In this document: piece after piece, positions 20,612 through 28,002 of the stretch | Position numbering within the stretch: position 1 is the stretch's first letter | How the letters are laid out: each line of letters begins with the position of its first letter | Made by a program: the position numbers and the translations under genes | Notes under the pieces: model-generated | Database searches by the model: none | What the model was told of the DNA's origin: nothing | What the model saw: only the letters and a program-made list of their open reading frames with translations | NCBI GenBank assembly: GCA_016706845.1 | Contig: JADJIV010000031.1 | Coordinates: forward strand, 1-43,878 | Source of the DNA: PNOJ01 sp016706845 | GTDB taxonomy: Bacteria > Krumholzibacteriota > Krumholzibacteriia > LZORAL124-64-63 | Direction of reading: 5' to 3' | Length of the DNA stretch: 43,878 nucleotides

Positions 20612-22027
20612 ATGCTGCTGATCGCCGTCACCGGTCCCGTCGGTTCGGGCAAGACCACGCTGCTGGCCACGCTCGCCGCCTGGTCGCGCGCGCAGGGCTT
20701 CCCGCCCGACGGGTTCCTGGCCCGCGCCGTGCGCCGCGCCAGCCCCCTGCTCGGCGCCGCGGGCTACGAGCTGGAGTGGGTCGCCGACGGGCGCGTCATG
20801 CCCTTCGCCGAGCGCTCGGGCCCGGGGCGCCCCGCCTACGTCTTCTGCGCCGACGCCCTGAACGCCGCCCGCGTCTGGGCGACGGGCCTGCGCGCCGCAG
20901 CGCCCCGCCCCCTGGTCGTGCTCGACGAGTTCGGGCTGCTGGAGGCCCGCGGCGAGGGCCACCTGGCCCTGTGGCCCGACCTGGCGGCGGCCGACCCCGA
21001 GGTCGTCGCGATCGCCGTGCGCACCGACGTGCTCGAAGCCGTCACGCTGCGCCTGGGCCGCCCGTTCGACCTCGTGATCGACGCCGAGGATCCCGGCGCC
21101 TGGGAGAAGCTGCGCAGCGCCTACCGCGAGCACCGCGACTGGATGCGCGTCGGCGGCTACGGGGCCGGCGCCGGCGGGCTGGAGATGAGCCTGGGTTCGG
21201 CGCTGCACGGCCTGCGGATCCCGCTGCGCGGCCTGCTGATGTCCAGCCTGCAGTCCTCGGTGATGACGCTGGCCGGCGCCGGCCTGGGCCGCCGCGGGCG
21301 CGTGGTGTGGGTGCCGTTGATCGCCGCAGGGCTCAAGGCGCTGTCGCCGGCCGGCAGCCGCCTGCGCCCGATGCTCGCGATCTCGATGCAGGGGCTGCTC
21401 TACGGCGGCGCGGTCACGGTGCTGGGCTGGAACGCGCTCGGCGTGGGACTGGGCGGCTTCCTGGTCGGCGCCTGGGCCGCGTCGCAGGGCATCGTCCTGC
21501 AGTGGCTGCTGGTGGGCGAGCACCTGCTGCGCGCCTACGACGCGCTCACCGGCTGGGTCGCGCGTCACTGGCACGTGGGCGCGCCGGCGCTGGGCGCGGT
21601 CATCGCCGGCTGGATCCTGCTGTGGGGCGCCGCGGTCTGCGCCGCGACGCTGGTCACCTGGCGCCGCCGCACGCTGCCGCGCCGTTTCCAGGAACTCATG
21701 GCCCGCCGCCTCGAAGGGCTGCGCGCGGACGACGCCCCGCCCCCGACCCGCCGCCAGGCCGCGCTGAGCGGCCTGCGCGACCTGTCGCGGCCCGCGTTCT
21801 GGCTGCCGCTGCTGGTGATCGCCGCGGTGGTCGTGGCCGCCGGCGCGCCCTGGAGCGACGCCGCCTGGATGGGCGTGCGGGCCGTCACGCTGGGCTTCCT
21901 GATCTTCACCGCGGCCCGCGCCTTCGAGCCGCGCCGGCTGGCCGCCTGGCTGCGCCGGCGCGGGCACTGGGGCCCCGCCGAGGCGCTGGAGAAGGCGCTG
22001 CGGGGGCGCCGCCGCCCCGCCGGCTGA
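20612..22027 (+). CDS. THEP1-like P-loop NTPase fused to a polytopic membrane domain
   Basis: 471 residues in two parts. Residues 1 to about 170 form a P-loop NTPase of the THEP1/NTPase_1 type: Walker A GPVGSGKTT at 8-16, a Walker B-like strand PLVVLDEFGLLE with the Asp-Glu pair, and the tail VVAIAVRTDVLEAV. After a linker, about residue 195 onward is membrane-embedded. A first module runs over SALHGLRIPLRGLLMSSLQ and PMLAISMQGLLYGGAVTVLG; later helices include LGAVIAGWILLWGAAVCAA and LPLLVIAAVVVAAGAPW. The central module has the look of a small substrate-binding membrane component, but this is only a resemblance. The ATG at 20612 sits 13 bases after the cupin stop. Function unknown. Confidence 0.75.
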   Translation: MLLIAVTGPVGSGKTTLLATLAAWSRAQGFPPDGFLARAVRRASPLLGAAGYELEWVADGRVMPFAERSGPGRPAYVFCADALNAARVWATGLRAAAPRPLVVLDEFGLLEARGEGHLALWPDLAAADPEVVAIAVRTDVLEAVTLRLGRPFDLVIDAEDPGAWEKLRSAYREHRDWMRVGGYGAGAGGLEMSLGSALHGLRIPLRGLLMSSLQSSVMTLAGAGLGRRGRVVWVPLIAAGLKALSPAGSRLRPMLAISMQGLLYGGAVTVLGWNALGVGLGGFLVGAWAASQGIVLQWLLVGEHLLRAYDALTGWVARHWHVGAPALGAVIAGWILLWGAAVCAATLVTWRRRTLPRRFQELMARRLEGLRADDAPPPTRRQAALSGLRDLSRPAFWLPLLVIAAVVVAAGAPWSDAAWMGVRAVTLGFLIFTAARAFEPRRLAAWLRRRGHWGPAEALEKALRGRRRPAG

Positions 22028-22289
22028 GCCCGCGGTTTCGTCGAGATTTCACTCCCCGGTCATCCCCCCCACACACGCCCCTTCTATCATGATCCCCGTG
22101 AGCTGAGCCCTCGGTTGGATCAGGATCCCGGCAGCGGTCCCCGCGAGGACCACCAAGCCCGACCCCCACCCCGGCCCGGCAACACACCTCACGCTGTGGA
22201 GACATGGGCACGGTCCAGCAACCAATACGGACAACCAGAGGACCGCGCCCTGTTCTCCCGGCGACCAACCCGCCACCGGGAGGCCTGCC
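22028..22289. other. Intergenic leader before the acyltransferase-sulfotransferase pair
   Basis: 262 bases without a convincing gene. I saw no terminator with a T-run for the upstream NTPase gene and no clear promoter. It probably contains the promoter and leader of the downstream pair. Confidence 0.4.
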
Positions 22290-22889
22290 GTGATCGAGAT
22301 CTTCAAGCGGCTGCGTTGGGACTGGCGCGACGAAATCGGCCGTTTCAACCTGCTCAACGCGATCTGGATGCGCACCCCCGGCACCCTCGGCTTCGTCTGG
22401 CGCAACCGGCACGTCCCGCGCCGCTTCCTCGCGGCCGGCCGCGGCATCATCATCCACGAGGGCGTGCGCTACCGCGGCGTGCACAAGATCCGCTGCGGCG
22501 ACCGCGTCGAGCTCGGCGTGGGCTGCTTCCTGCAGGCCAGCGGCGGCCTGCGCCTCGGCGACGACGTGATCCTGGGCCCCGGCGTGAAGATCTGGACGGT
22601 CAACCACCGCTTCGACGACCTGCGCAAGCCCATCAACGGGCAGGGCTACGACTACGAGCCGGTGGTGATCGGCCGCGGCTGCTGGCTGGGCGCCGACGTC
22701 TTCGTGATGCCCGGCGTCGACCTGCCCGAAGGCTGCGTCGTGGCCGCGCGCAGCGTCGTGGCGAAGAAGGCCTACCCGCCGTTCTCGATCCTGGCGGGCT
22801 ACCCCGCGCGCGTCGTGGGCCGCCGCGACGCCCCCGAGACGGCGGCTCAGGCCGAGGTGAAAAGCTTGATGGAGGCGGTGGGAGCATGA
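22290..22889 (+). CDS. Left-handed beta-helix (hexapeptide) acyltransferase
   Basis: 199-residue acyltransferase of the maltose/galactoside O-acetyltransferase and WbbJ-like group. A helical N-terminus is followed by hexapeptide coils (VELGVGCFLQASGGLRLGDD, then DVILGPGVKIW). H106 in TVNHRF is the likely catalytic base. The C-terminal coils VVIGRGCWLGADVFVMPGVD and the capping segment SILAGYPARVVGRR are typical. It should transfer an acetyl or similar group to a sugar, probably in surface polysaccharide or glycolipid synthesis. The GTG start is supported by GGGAGG six bases upstream. Its stop overlaps the sulfotransferase ATG (22886-22889), so the two are translationally coupled. Confidence 0.88.
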   Translation: MIEIFKRLRWDWRDEIGRFNLLNAIWMRTPGTLGFVWRNRHVPRRFLAAGRGIIIHEGVRYRGVHKIRCGDRVELGVGCFLQASGGLRLGDDVILGPGVKIWTVNHRFDDLRKPINGQGYDYEPVVIGRGCWLGADVFVMPGVDLPEGCVVAARSVVAKKAYPPFSILAGYPARVVGRRDAPETAAQAEVKSLMEAVGA

Positions 22890-23854
22890 ACGAACGCTAC
22901 GAGGTCATCGCCCGCGACGGCGCCCTGCGCCTGTTCAAGGAAGACCCGCACTGGGAGCGCGAGCGGCTGGTGGGCGTCGCGGCGCCGGGCGTCGCGTCGC
23001 GCACCCTGCGCTTCGCGGCGACGCAGGACGTCCTGGACATCGTCGACCTGCCGGTCTGGGCGGAGGTGACCCTGAGCGTGCAGGACGCCCGGCCCCTGCA
23101 CCGCCTGCTGCGGCGCCCGGTCGAGCTGCGGGCCCGCCCCAAGACGCGCCGCCTGCGCGGCCTGATCACCGGCTCGGGTCGCTGCGGCACCCAGTCGCTG
23201 GCCCACTGGCTCGACGGCCTGGCCGACCTCGACGGCGCCCCCCTGCGCGCCCGTCACGAGACTCTCTGGCACTACCTGCTGCCGCTGGTCGCGGCGGGCC
23301 GCACCGAGGAGGTGCGCGCCTTCGTCGACGGCTTCCAGCACGAGATCGAGTGCGCCCCGCACTTCTCCCTGCTGCCCGAGGCGATCCGGGCCGACGCGGT
23401 CATCCGCCTGATCCGCGACGGCCGCCGCGTCGTGCAGTCGGGCCTGAACCGCGGCTGGTACGTCAAGGAAGGGCCCTGGAACCGCGTGAAGCCGGCCTTC
23501 CCGGGCAGCGTCTTCGAGCAGGCCTGCCGCTTCTGGGTCCACACCAACCGCAACCTCGACCGCGTCGCCACGCACACCTTCCGCCTCGAGGACCTGGCCG
23601 CCTCGCCGGCGTCGCGGGCCTCCCTGCTGGCCGCCCTCGGCGTGCCGCCCAGCGACCGGCCGCTGCCGGTGGCCAACTCCGGGCAGGCGCCCTCGCTGGC
23701 CGACCGCTGGACGCCGCAGGAGCGGGACGCGTTCGCGGAGATCTGCGGGGAACTGATGGACGAGCACTATCCGGGGTGGCGGGACGAAGCCGCGGTGAAG
23801 AGCGCGCGACCGCGCCCGGCCCGGGCCGGGCTGGAGGCCGCGCAGCAGGCCTAG
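22886..23854 (+). CDS. Sulfotransferase-family protein
   Basis: 322 residues. The 5'-phosphosulfate loop is ITGSGRCGTQSLAHWL at about 94-109. The 3'-phosphate contact region is RLIRDGRRVVQSGLNRGW, with the expected Arg and Ser. These identify a PAPS-dependent sulfotransferase fold. The first 90 residues are a beta-rich region I do not recognise. Translation is coupled to the acyltransferase through ATGA, suggesting joint modification of one acceptor by an acyl group and sulfate. Its TAG stop lies inside a CTAG shared with the convergent hydrolase gene. The acceptor is unknown. Confidence 0.82.
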   Translation: MNERYEVIARDGALRLFKEDPHWERERLVGVAAPGVASRTLRFAATQDVLDIVDLPVWAEVTLSVQDARPLHRLLRRPVELRARPKTRRLRGLITGSGRCGTQSLAHWLDGLADLDGAPLRARHETLWHYLLPLVAAGRTEEVRAFVDGFQHEIECAPHFSLLPEAIRADAVIRLIRDGRRVVQSGLNRGWYVKEGPWNRVKPAFPGSVFEQACRFWVHTNRNLDRVATHTFRLEDLAASPASRASLLAALGVPPSDRPLPVANSGQAPSLADRWTPQERDAFAEICGELMDEHYPGWRDEAAVKSARPRPARAGLEAAQQA

Positions 23855-24699
23855 CGCAACCGCGCCCAGACACCGAAGTGGTCCGAGGCCCAGACCCCGG
23901 ACGGCGACGGCGCGTCCAGGAAGATCCCCGCCGCGACGGGTCGCAGCCCCTGCGGCTCGACGAACAGATGGTCGATCCGGCACGGCGCGTGCCCCATGAC
24001 GGGATTCAGGGTGGTGACGGCTCCACCTGCCGCCTCGGGATGAAGTTGCGCGTAGCAGTCGTGATAGCGCGCCAGCAGCGGCGCCAGCTCCGCCTTGTCC
24101 GCCCCGGCGTTGAAGTCGCCGCCGATCACCAGCTCGCCCTCTCCGCGCGTCGAATCCACGAAGGCGAGCAGCCCGCGCACCTGTTCCGCCCGGATGTGCG
24201 CCCCTTCCGCGGTGTGGTGCAGGTGGGTCGCGTAGGCGTCGACCGTGCGCCCGCCCGCCTCTAGCCGCGCGTGCAAGGCGACACGGTAGTCGTCCAGCGG
24301 CGGCAGCATGATCTCGTGCGTCGCGACGAGGCGGTGGCGGGTGAGGATGGCGTTGCCGTACCGCTTCGCGGACCCCGGCGGATCGACCGAAGCGAAGACG
24401 AAGCCCCAGCCCAGGCTGTCGGCGAGCTGCTGCGCCTGGTTGGGCAGGCCTCCCTTCTCCAGGACTTCCTGCAGGAACAGCACGTCGGGCGACAGGACGC
24501 GCAGCGTGTCCAGCATCACCGCGCGGCGCGCCGGCCAGTCCCCCTGGTCGTGCCAGAGGTTGAGGGTCGCGGCGGTGAAGTCGGCCGCGGGGACGGGCTG
24601 CGCGCGGGCGGAGCCGGACAGCAGCATCAGCGCCAACACGGCCGGCGCGAGGCCGGGCAGGGGCCGGCGCTGGCCCCCGCTTCTGGTCCTGGTGAACAT
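23851..24699 (-). CDS. Secreted endonuclease/exonuclease/phosphatase-family hydrolase
   Basis: 282-residue secreted member of the DNase I-like metallohydrolase superfamily. The signal peptide region (GLAPAVLALMLLSGSARAQ) precedes catalytic motifs LNLWHDQ, LFLQEVLEKG, ATHLHH, IGGDFNAG, RIDHLFVE and WASDHFGVW. The ATG at 24699 is preferred over one 45 bases upstream because GGGAGG is placed three to four bases before it. It lies 22 bases after the XRE gene on the same strand, so it may belong to the DUF2975-XRE unit. It shares only the catalytic motifs with the other EEP protein at 7011-7955. Substrate unknown. Confidence 0.87.
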   Translation of the reverse strand: MFTRTRSGGQRRPLPGLAPAVLALMLLSGSARAQPVPAADFTAATLNLWHDQGDWPARRAVMLDTLRVLSPDVLFLQEVLEKGGLPNQAQQLADSLGWGFVFASVDPPGSAKRYGNAILTRHRLVATHEIMLPPLDDYRVALHARLEAGGRTVDAYATHLHHTAEGAHIRAEQVRGLLAFVDSTRGEGELVIGGDFNAGADKAELAPLLARYHDCYAQLHPEAAGGAVTTLNPVMGHAPCRIDHLFVEPQGLRPVAAGIFLDAPSPSGVWASDHFGVWARLR

Positions 24700-24721
24700 G
24701 ATCCTCCCGTCGGCGCCGCGC

Positions 24722-24955
24722 TCAGATCTCGACGCCCTCGTCAACCGCGGGACCGGGCACGAACTCCAGCAGGTCTCCGGGCTGGCAGTCGAGCTCCCGG
24801 CACAGGGCCTCGAGCGTGGAGAGCCGCACCGCCCGCGCTTTGTTGTTCTTCAGGATCGACAGGTTGGCCATCGTGATGCCGACGCGCTCCGAGAGCTCGG
24901 TCAGCGAGACGCCGCGCCGCACCATCATCAGATCCAGGTTGAGCTTGATCGGCAT
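24722..24955 (-). CDS. Small XRE-family helix-turn-helix regulator
   Basis: 77 residues, nearly all one HTH_3 domain: LMMVRRGVSLTELSERVGITMANLSILKN, then VRLSTLEALCRELDCQPGDLLEFVPG. This matches the short YozG-like regulators that pair with DUF2975 membrane proteins, as with yozG next to yoaS in Bacillus. The start has AAGGAG four bases upstream and lies nine bases after the DUF2975 stop. The AT-rich palindromes at 25662-25690 are the natural candidate operator for autoregulation (inference). Confidence 0.92.
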   Translation of the reverse strand: MPIKLNLDLMMVRRGVSLTELSERVGITMANLSILKNNKARAVRLSTLEALCRELDCQPGDLLEFVPGPAVDEGVEI

Positions 24956-24964
24956 GGCGCTCCT

Positions 24965-25600
24965 TCAGACGGTCAGGGTCTGGTCGTCGCGCAGGTCGGC
25001 GCCCTGGCGGAAGACCTCGCTCAGGATGAGCACGACCCAGGCGGTCGCGAAGGAGGCCCCGTCGATCTCCAGGCCCCAGTCCACGCCCAGGGGCGCGCCG
25101 CCGGCCGTGCGGCCCGCGACGATCCACCGCGACAGCAGGATCGCGAACAACGGCGTGTAGAAGGACTCGACCAGCAGCAACGCGCCCAGCCAGCGCAGCC
25201 GGCGGGCGTTGGCGCGACTGAAAACGTCGCCCAGCGCGAGGCTGCCCACGATCAGGCGCAGCAGGCCCACGGCCAGCGCCATCAGCGCCAGGCTCGCGGC
25301 GCCCAGCAGCAGACCCACCCACTGGTGCCACGGGTTGTCGAACCTCGCCGTGACGACGCCGTGGACTGCGTCGATCTCAAACCCGCCCGAGTTCGCGGCC
25401 GCGTCCAGGACGGGCCACGCCGCCGCCGGGAACTCGACCAGCCCCGGCAGAGGCAACCGCGGTGCGCCCGGCCACCACAGCGGGAACGACACGACCAGCC
25501 AAACGGCGAGCCCCGCGACGAGGATCGCGAGGCCGCCGTAGACCAGCGACAGCAGCCGGTGGAGCCAGCGGGCGCCGTGATCGGTGGATCGATGCGACAT
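24965..25600 (-). CDS. DUF2975-family membrane protein
   Basis: 211 residues with four hydrophobic segments: LVYGGLAILVAGLAVWLVVSF, WVGLLLGAASLALMALAVGL, LGALLLVESFYTPLFAILL and FATAWVVLILSEVF. The motif VGSLALGDVFSRANARRLRWLG between helices 2 and 3, and the end LILSEVFRQGADLRDDQTLTV, are characteristic of DUF2975 (usually EVFRxGxxLqeEndLTI). The ATG at 25600 is preferred over an upstream one because GGGGAGG stands six bases before it. DUF2975 proteins are nearly always followed by a small XRE regulator, as here. The physiological role of the family is not established. Confidence 0.88.
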   Translation of the reverse strand: MSHRSTDHGARWLHRLLSLVYGGLAILVAGLAVWLVVSFPLWWPGAPRLPLPGLVEFPAAAWPVLDAAANSGGFEIDAVHGVVTARFDNPWHQWVGLLLGAASLALMALAVGLLRLIVGSLALGDVFSRANARRLRWLGALLLVESFYTPLFAILLSRWIVAGRTAGGAPLGVDWGLEIDGASFATAWVVLILSEVFRQGADLRDDQTLTV

Positions 25601-25661
25601 GAACAACCTCCCCTGTTCTCTGGAGTCACAGGAGAGATCATCGGCCAAGAAAGTATCTTTG

Positions 25662-25690
25662 TCAATAATAATTTATTGATTATCGATAAT
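25662..25690. promoter_or_regulatory. Two adjacent AT-rich palindromes, candidate operator of the DUF2975-XRE unit
   Basis: TCAATAA-TAAT-TTATTGA (25662-25679) is a 7-bp-arm inverted repeat with a 4-base centre. Sharing its last A is ATTATCGATAAT (25679-25690), a perfect 12-bp palindrome. The stretch is strikingly AT-rich in GC-rich DNA and lies 60-90 bases upstream of the DUF2975 start. It is a likely promoter and operator for that unit, perhaps bound by its own XRE protein. The downstream SDR gene ends at 25738, so a terminator role is less likely. Confidence 0.5.
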
Positions 25691-25737
25691 TATATGTCGC
25701 TATTCAACATAATCTGCCCCTCGCGCCCCCCCCGGGG

Positions 25738-27420
25738 CTAGACAATGCTCTCGTCCGGGGCCGACTCGCGGAACAGCCGGTCCACGTCCCAGCCGTCGCG
25801 GCAGACGTCGTGCAGCCCTTCGACCAGCTTCACCAGGTCGATGTTGTCCGACAGCAGGTTGACGTTGTCGCCTTGGCCGTCCGGCTCGCCGCCCTTGGCC
25901 GGGAGCTGCGCGTAGGTCTCCTCGATCTCGTCGAGCGCCAGCTGCAGGCTGAGGTCCACGTACTCGTTGACCAGCGCCGGGGTGACCGCGGGATCCGCGA
26001 TCCCGGCCAGGCTGTCGCGGATGACGTCCCGGAAGGCGCGCACGGCGCGGCACACGTGCTCGAGCGCGAACCCCTGCCGCTTGCGGTGGAAGGCGAGGAT
26101 CCGCGCGTAGGTGCGCACCGGCGCGTGGTCGCGCGTGCGCATCGCGCCGACCAGCACCTCGAAGAACAGCGCCACGTAGGCCTGGAGCGTCGCCTCGGTC
26201 ATGCGCTCGTAGTCGCGACCGCCGTCGCCGCCCTGCTCGTGGCGGATCGCGGCGGCCACGTCGTGGACGATGACCTCGCGCCGCCGCCGCAGGTGCTCGT
26301 ACATGATGAGGTTGGGCCGGTGCGCGACGTGGACGATCGCCGCCTCGTTGCGCAGCCGCCAGACCTCGGGGTGGGACTTCATGTTCTCCACCAGGATCAG
26401 CAGGCGGCGGCACAGGTCGTACCTCGGCGTCGGCTCCCAGCCCAGCAGCTCGTGCGTCCGCGACGCGTCGACGCGCAGCTCCCGGTCGATGTAGCGCATC
26501 ATCCAGACGCGCTCGAAGGGCGGGCAGCCCAGCAGCCCCAGGACGAGCTGGCGCGCCGCCACCGCCGGCAGCGCCAGGGCGCGCGGGACGCCGACGGGCC
26601 GGCATTCCTCGCCGTGGAGGAACTTCGTGGCGGCGCAGTACATCTCCCGGTGCGAGGTCGCGTGCGACGGGCTGGCGTTCAGGACGCACTGCCTCGGCAG
26701 GGCGTCCCCCGCGGCCGCGACCTTCAGCAGCATGGCGGTCAGGTCGTGGATGTGCAGGTACGGCACGGCGCTGGCGCCGCGGCCGCCGAGCAGGCGCGCG
26801 TTCCACGCCGACGAGAGCCACTTCCCGAGGAAGGCGTACACCGGCGGGTACTCGCACCAGTCGCTGTAGATCGCGGCGAAGCGCAGGATGCTGCGCTGGA
26901 AGCTCCCGGAGTGCTCGCGGATGAGCTTCTCGGCCGCCCGCTTGCTGCGGGCGTAGGGGAAGTCGGCGTCCGGCTCGCTGTCCTCGTCGATGCTCGTCCC
27001 GGTGGGCGGGAACCGGCAGGCCGCCAGGGAGCTGCTGTAGATGAAGTGCCGGGCGCCGACCGCCTGGGCGAGGTCCAGCACGTTCCAGGTGCCCAGGACG
27101 TTGGTCCGCACGTACTCGGGGTTGTCCTTGTACGTGAAGTCGTAGTAGCCGGCCAGGTGCAGGACGACGTCCGCGCCTCCGTGGTCGATGACGCAGTCGG
27201 CGACCTCCAGCAGGGCCTCGCGGTGGGCGATGTCCACCTGCGTCCAGCGCTGGTTCTCCAGGCGCGGCACGCCCGCCTCGAGCTGCGAGCGGCGCGCGAG
27301 GCAGAACAGCCGGTACTTGCCGTTGGCCGCCTCCAGGAAGTGGCGGCCGACGAAGCCGGACGCCCCGGTCACCAGGATGCCCGGGAGCCGCTCGTCCATG
27401 GCGCCGTCCTTCATCGCCAT
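25738..27420 (-). CDS. Extended SDR (NAD(P)-dependent epimerase/dehydratase-like) fused to an RsbRD-like helical domain
   Basis: 560 residues. The N-terminal SDR has TGASGFVG at 18-25 for NAD(P), DVVLHLAGYYDF, SSS near 129-131 and the catalytic Y156-xxx-K160 (YARSKRAAEK), so the catalytic residues look intact. After the SDR fold ends near 345 there is a helical region of about 215 residues. Its core, about 370-505, including RILAFHRKRQGFALEHVCRA and FRDVIRDSL, resembles the RsbRD N-terminal sensory domain. A last segment, 520-556, is unrecognised. The ATG at 27420 overlaps the upstream stop (TGATG); internal ATGs at 27414 and 27399 are possible. Substrate unknown; a sensory or regulatory role for the tail is inference. 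Confidence 0.75.
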   Translation of the reverse strand: MAMKDGAMDERLPGILVTGASGFVGRHFLEAANGKYRLFCLARRSQLEAGVPRLENQRWTQVDIAHREALLEVADCVIDHGGADVVLHLAGYYDFTYKDNPEYVRTNVLGTWNVLDLAQAVGARHFIYSSSLAACRFPPTGTSIDEDSEPDADFPYARSKRAAEKLIREHSGSFQRSILRFAAIYSDWCEYPPVYAFLGKWLSSAWNARLLGGRGASAVPYLHIHDLTAMLLKVAAAGDALPRQCVLNASPSHATSHREMYCAATKFLHGEECRPVGVPRALALPAVAARQLVLGLLGCPPFERVWMMRYIDRELRVDASRTHELLGWEPTPRYDLCRRLLILVENMKSHPEVWRLRNEAAIVHVAHRPNLIMYEHLRRRREVIVHDVAAAIRHEQGGDGGRDYERMTEATLQAYVALFFEVLVGAMRTRDHAPVRTYARILAFHRKRQGFALEHVCRAVRAFRDVIRDSLAGIADPAVTPALVNEYVDLSLQLALDEIEETYAQLPAKGGEPDGQGDNVNLLSDNIDLVKLVEGLHDVCRDGWDVDRLFRESAPDESIV

Positions 27421-27896
27421 CACCCGGCCCTTCGCGCCGCGGCGCGGCTCGCACGCCGGCGCAGCACCGTCAAGACGACGGCGACGCTCCCGTCGAACAG
27501 TCCCGCGGCCAGGATCAACGGGAACCCCTGCACGCAGAGGTAGTACGTGATCAGGAACACGGCGGCGGCGGTCTTGACCAAGACGATGTACGGAACCAGC
27601 ACGCGGCGTTCCGGGACGCGTCGCGCCGCCCGCAGGTAGAGGGCGACCACGAGCACGTGGAACACGCCGCCCTGGGCGGCGAAGAACGACGGGCGGGCCA
27701 CGCCCCAGCCGGCCCAGCGCATGAACGCGTCCGGCTGCACGATCAGGAAGAGTCCGGTGAGCAGGGAGTGCAGGGCGACGCCGAACAGGACGATGGTCTG
27801 CAGAACGACGATCGCTTCGCCGCCGCCGCGCGCCGTCAGCGATGCCGTGGTGGCATCGTCGGGAGGGGGGCCGACTTCCGATGAACCAGCCGCCAT
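27420..27896 (-). CDS. Four-helix membrane protein, unknown function
   Basis: 158 residues. A polar N-terminus is followed by four hydrophobic segments: VVLQTIVLFGVALHSLLTG, FFAAQGGVFHVLVVALYL, VPYIVLVKTAAAVFLITYYL and FPLILAAGLFDGSVAVVLTV. I do not recognise a named family. AGGAGG eight bases upstream supports the ATG. The stop overlaps the SDR start by one base, so the pair is coupled. It may anchor or serve the SDR protein, but the sequence does not prove this. Three CCGATAG/CTATCGG sites precede it. Confidence 0.72.
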   Translation of the reverse strand: MAAGSSEVGPPPDDATTASLTARGGGEAIVVLQTIVLFGVALHSLLTGLFLIVQPDAFMRWAGWGVARPSFFAAQGGVFHVLVVALYLRAARRVPERRVLVPYIVLVKTAAAVFLITYYLCVQGFPLILAAGLFDGSVAVVLTVLRRRASRAAARRAG

Positions 27897-27952
27897 GCCG
27901 TGGTCCTCCTGTCCAGAGGACCATGCATCAGGACGAACGCAGAGTCAAACTG

Positions 27953-28002
27953 CTATCGGACATCGAGTTGAAGCAATACCGATAGTGAGCGACAACTATC
28001 GG
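27953..28002. promoter_or_regulatory. Three CTATCGG/CCGATAG sites before the membrane protein-SDR pair
   Basis: CTATCGG occurs at 27953-27959 and 27996-28002, and its reverse complement CCGATAG at 27979-27985. The latter two form an inverted repeat with a 10-base centre. The sites lie between the stop of the molybdoenzyme small subunit (which overlaps one of them) and the membrane protein start, where a promoter is expected. Candidate operator; binding protein unknown. Confidence 0.4.

Noticed and set aside
27979..28002. CCGATAG-N10-CTATCGG as a terminator of the molybdoenzyme operon
   Set aside because: The stem is only 7 bp with no T-run, and a third copy of the word nearby favours an operator.
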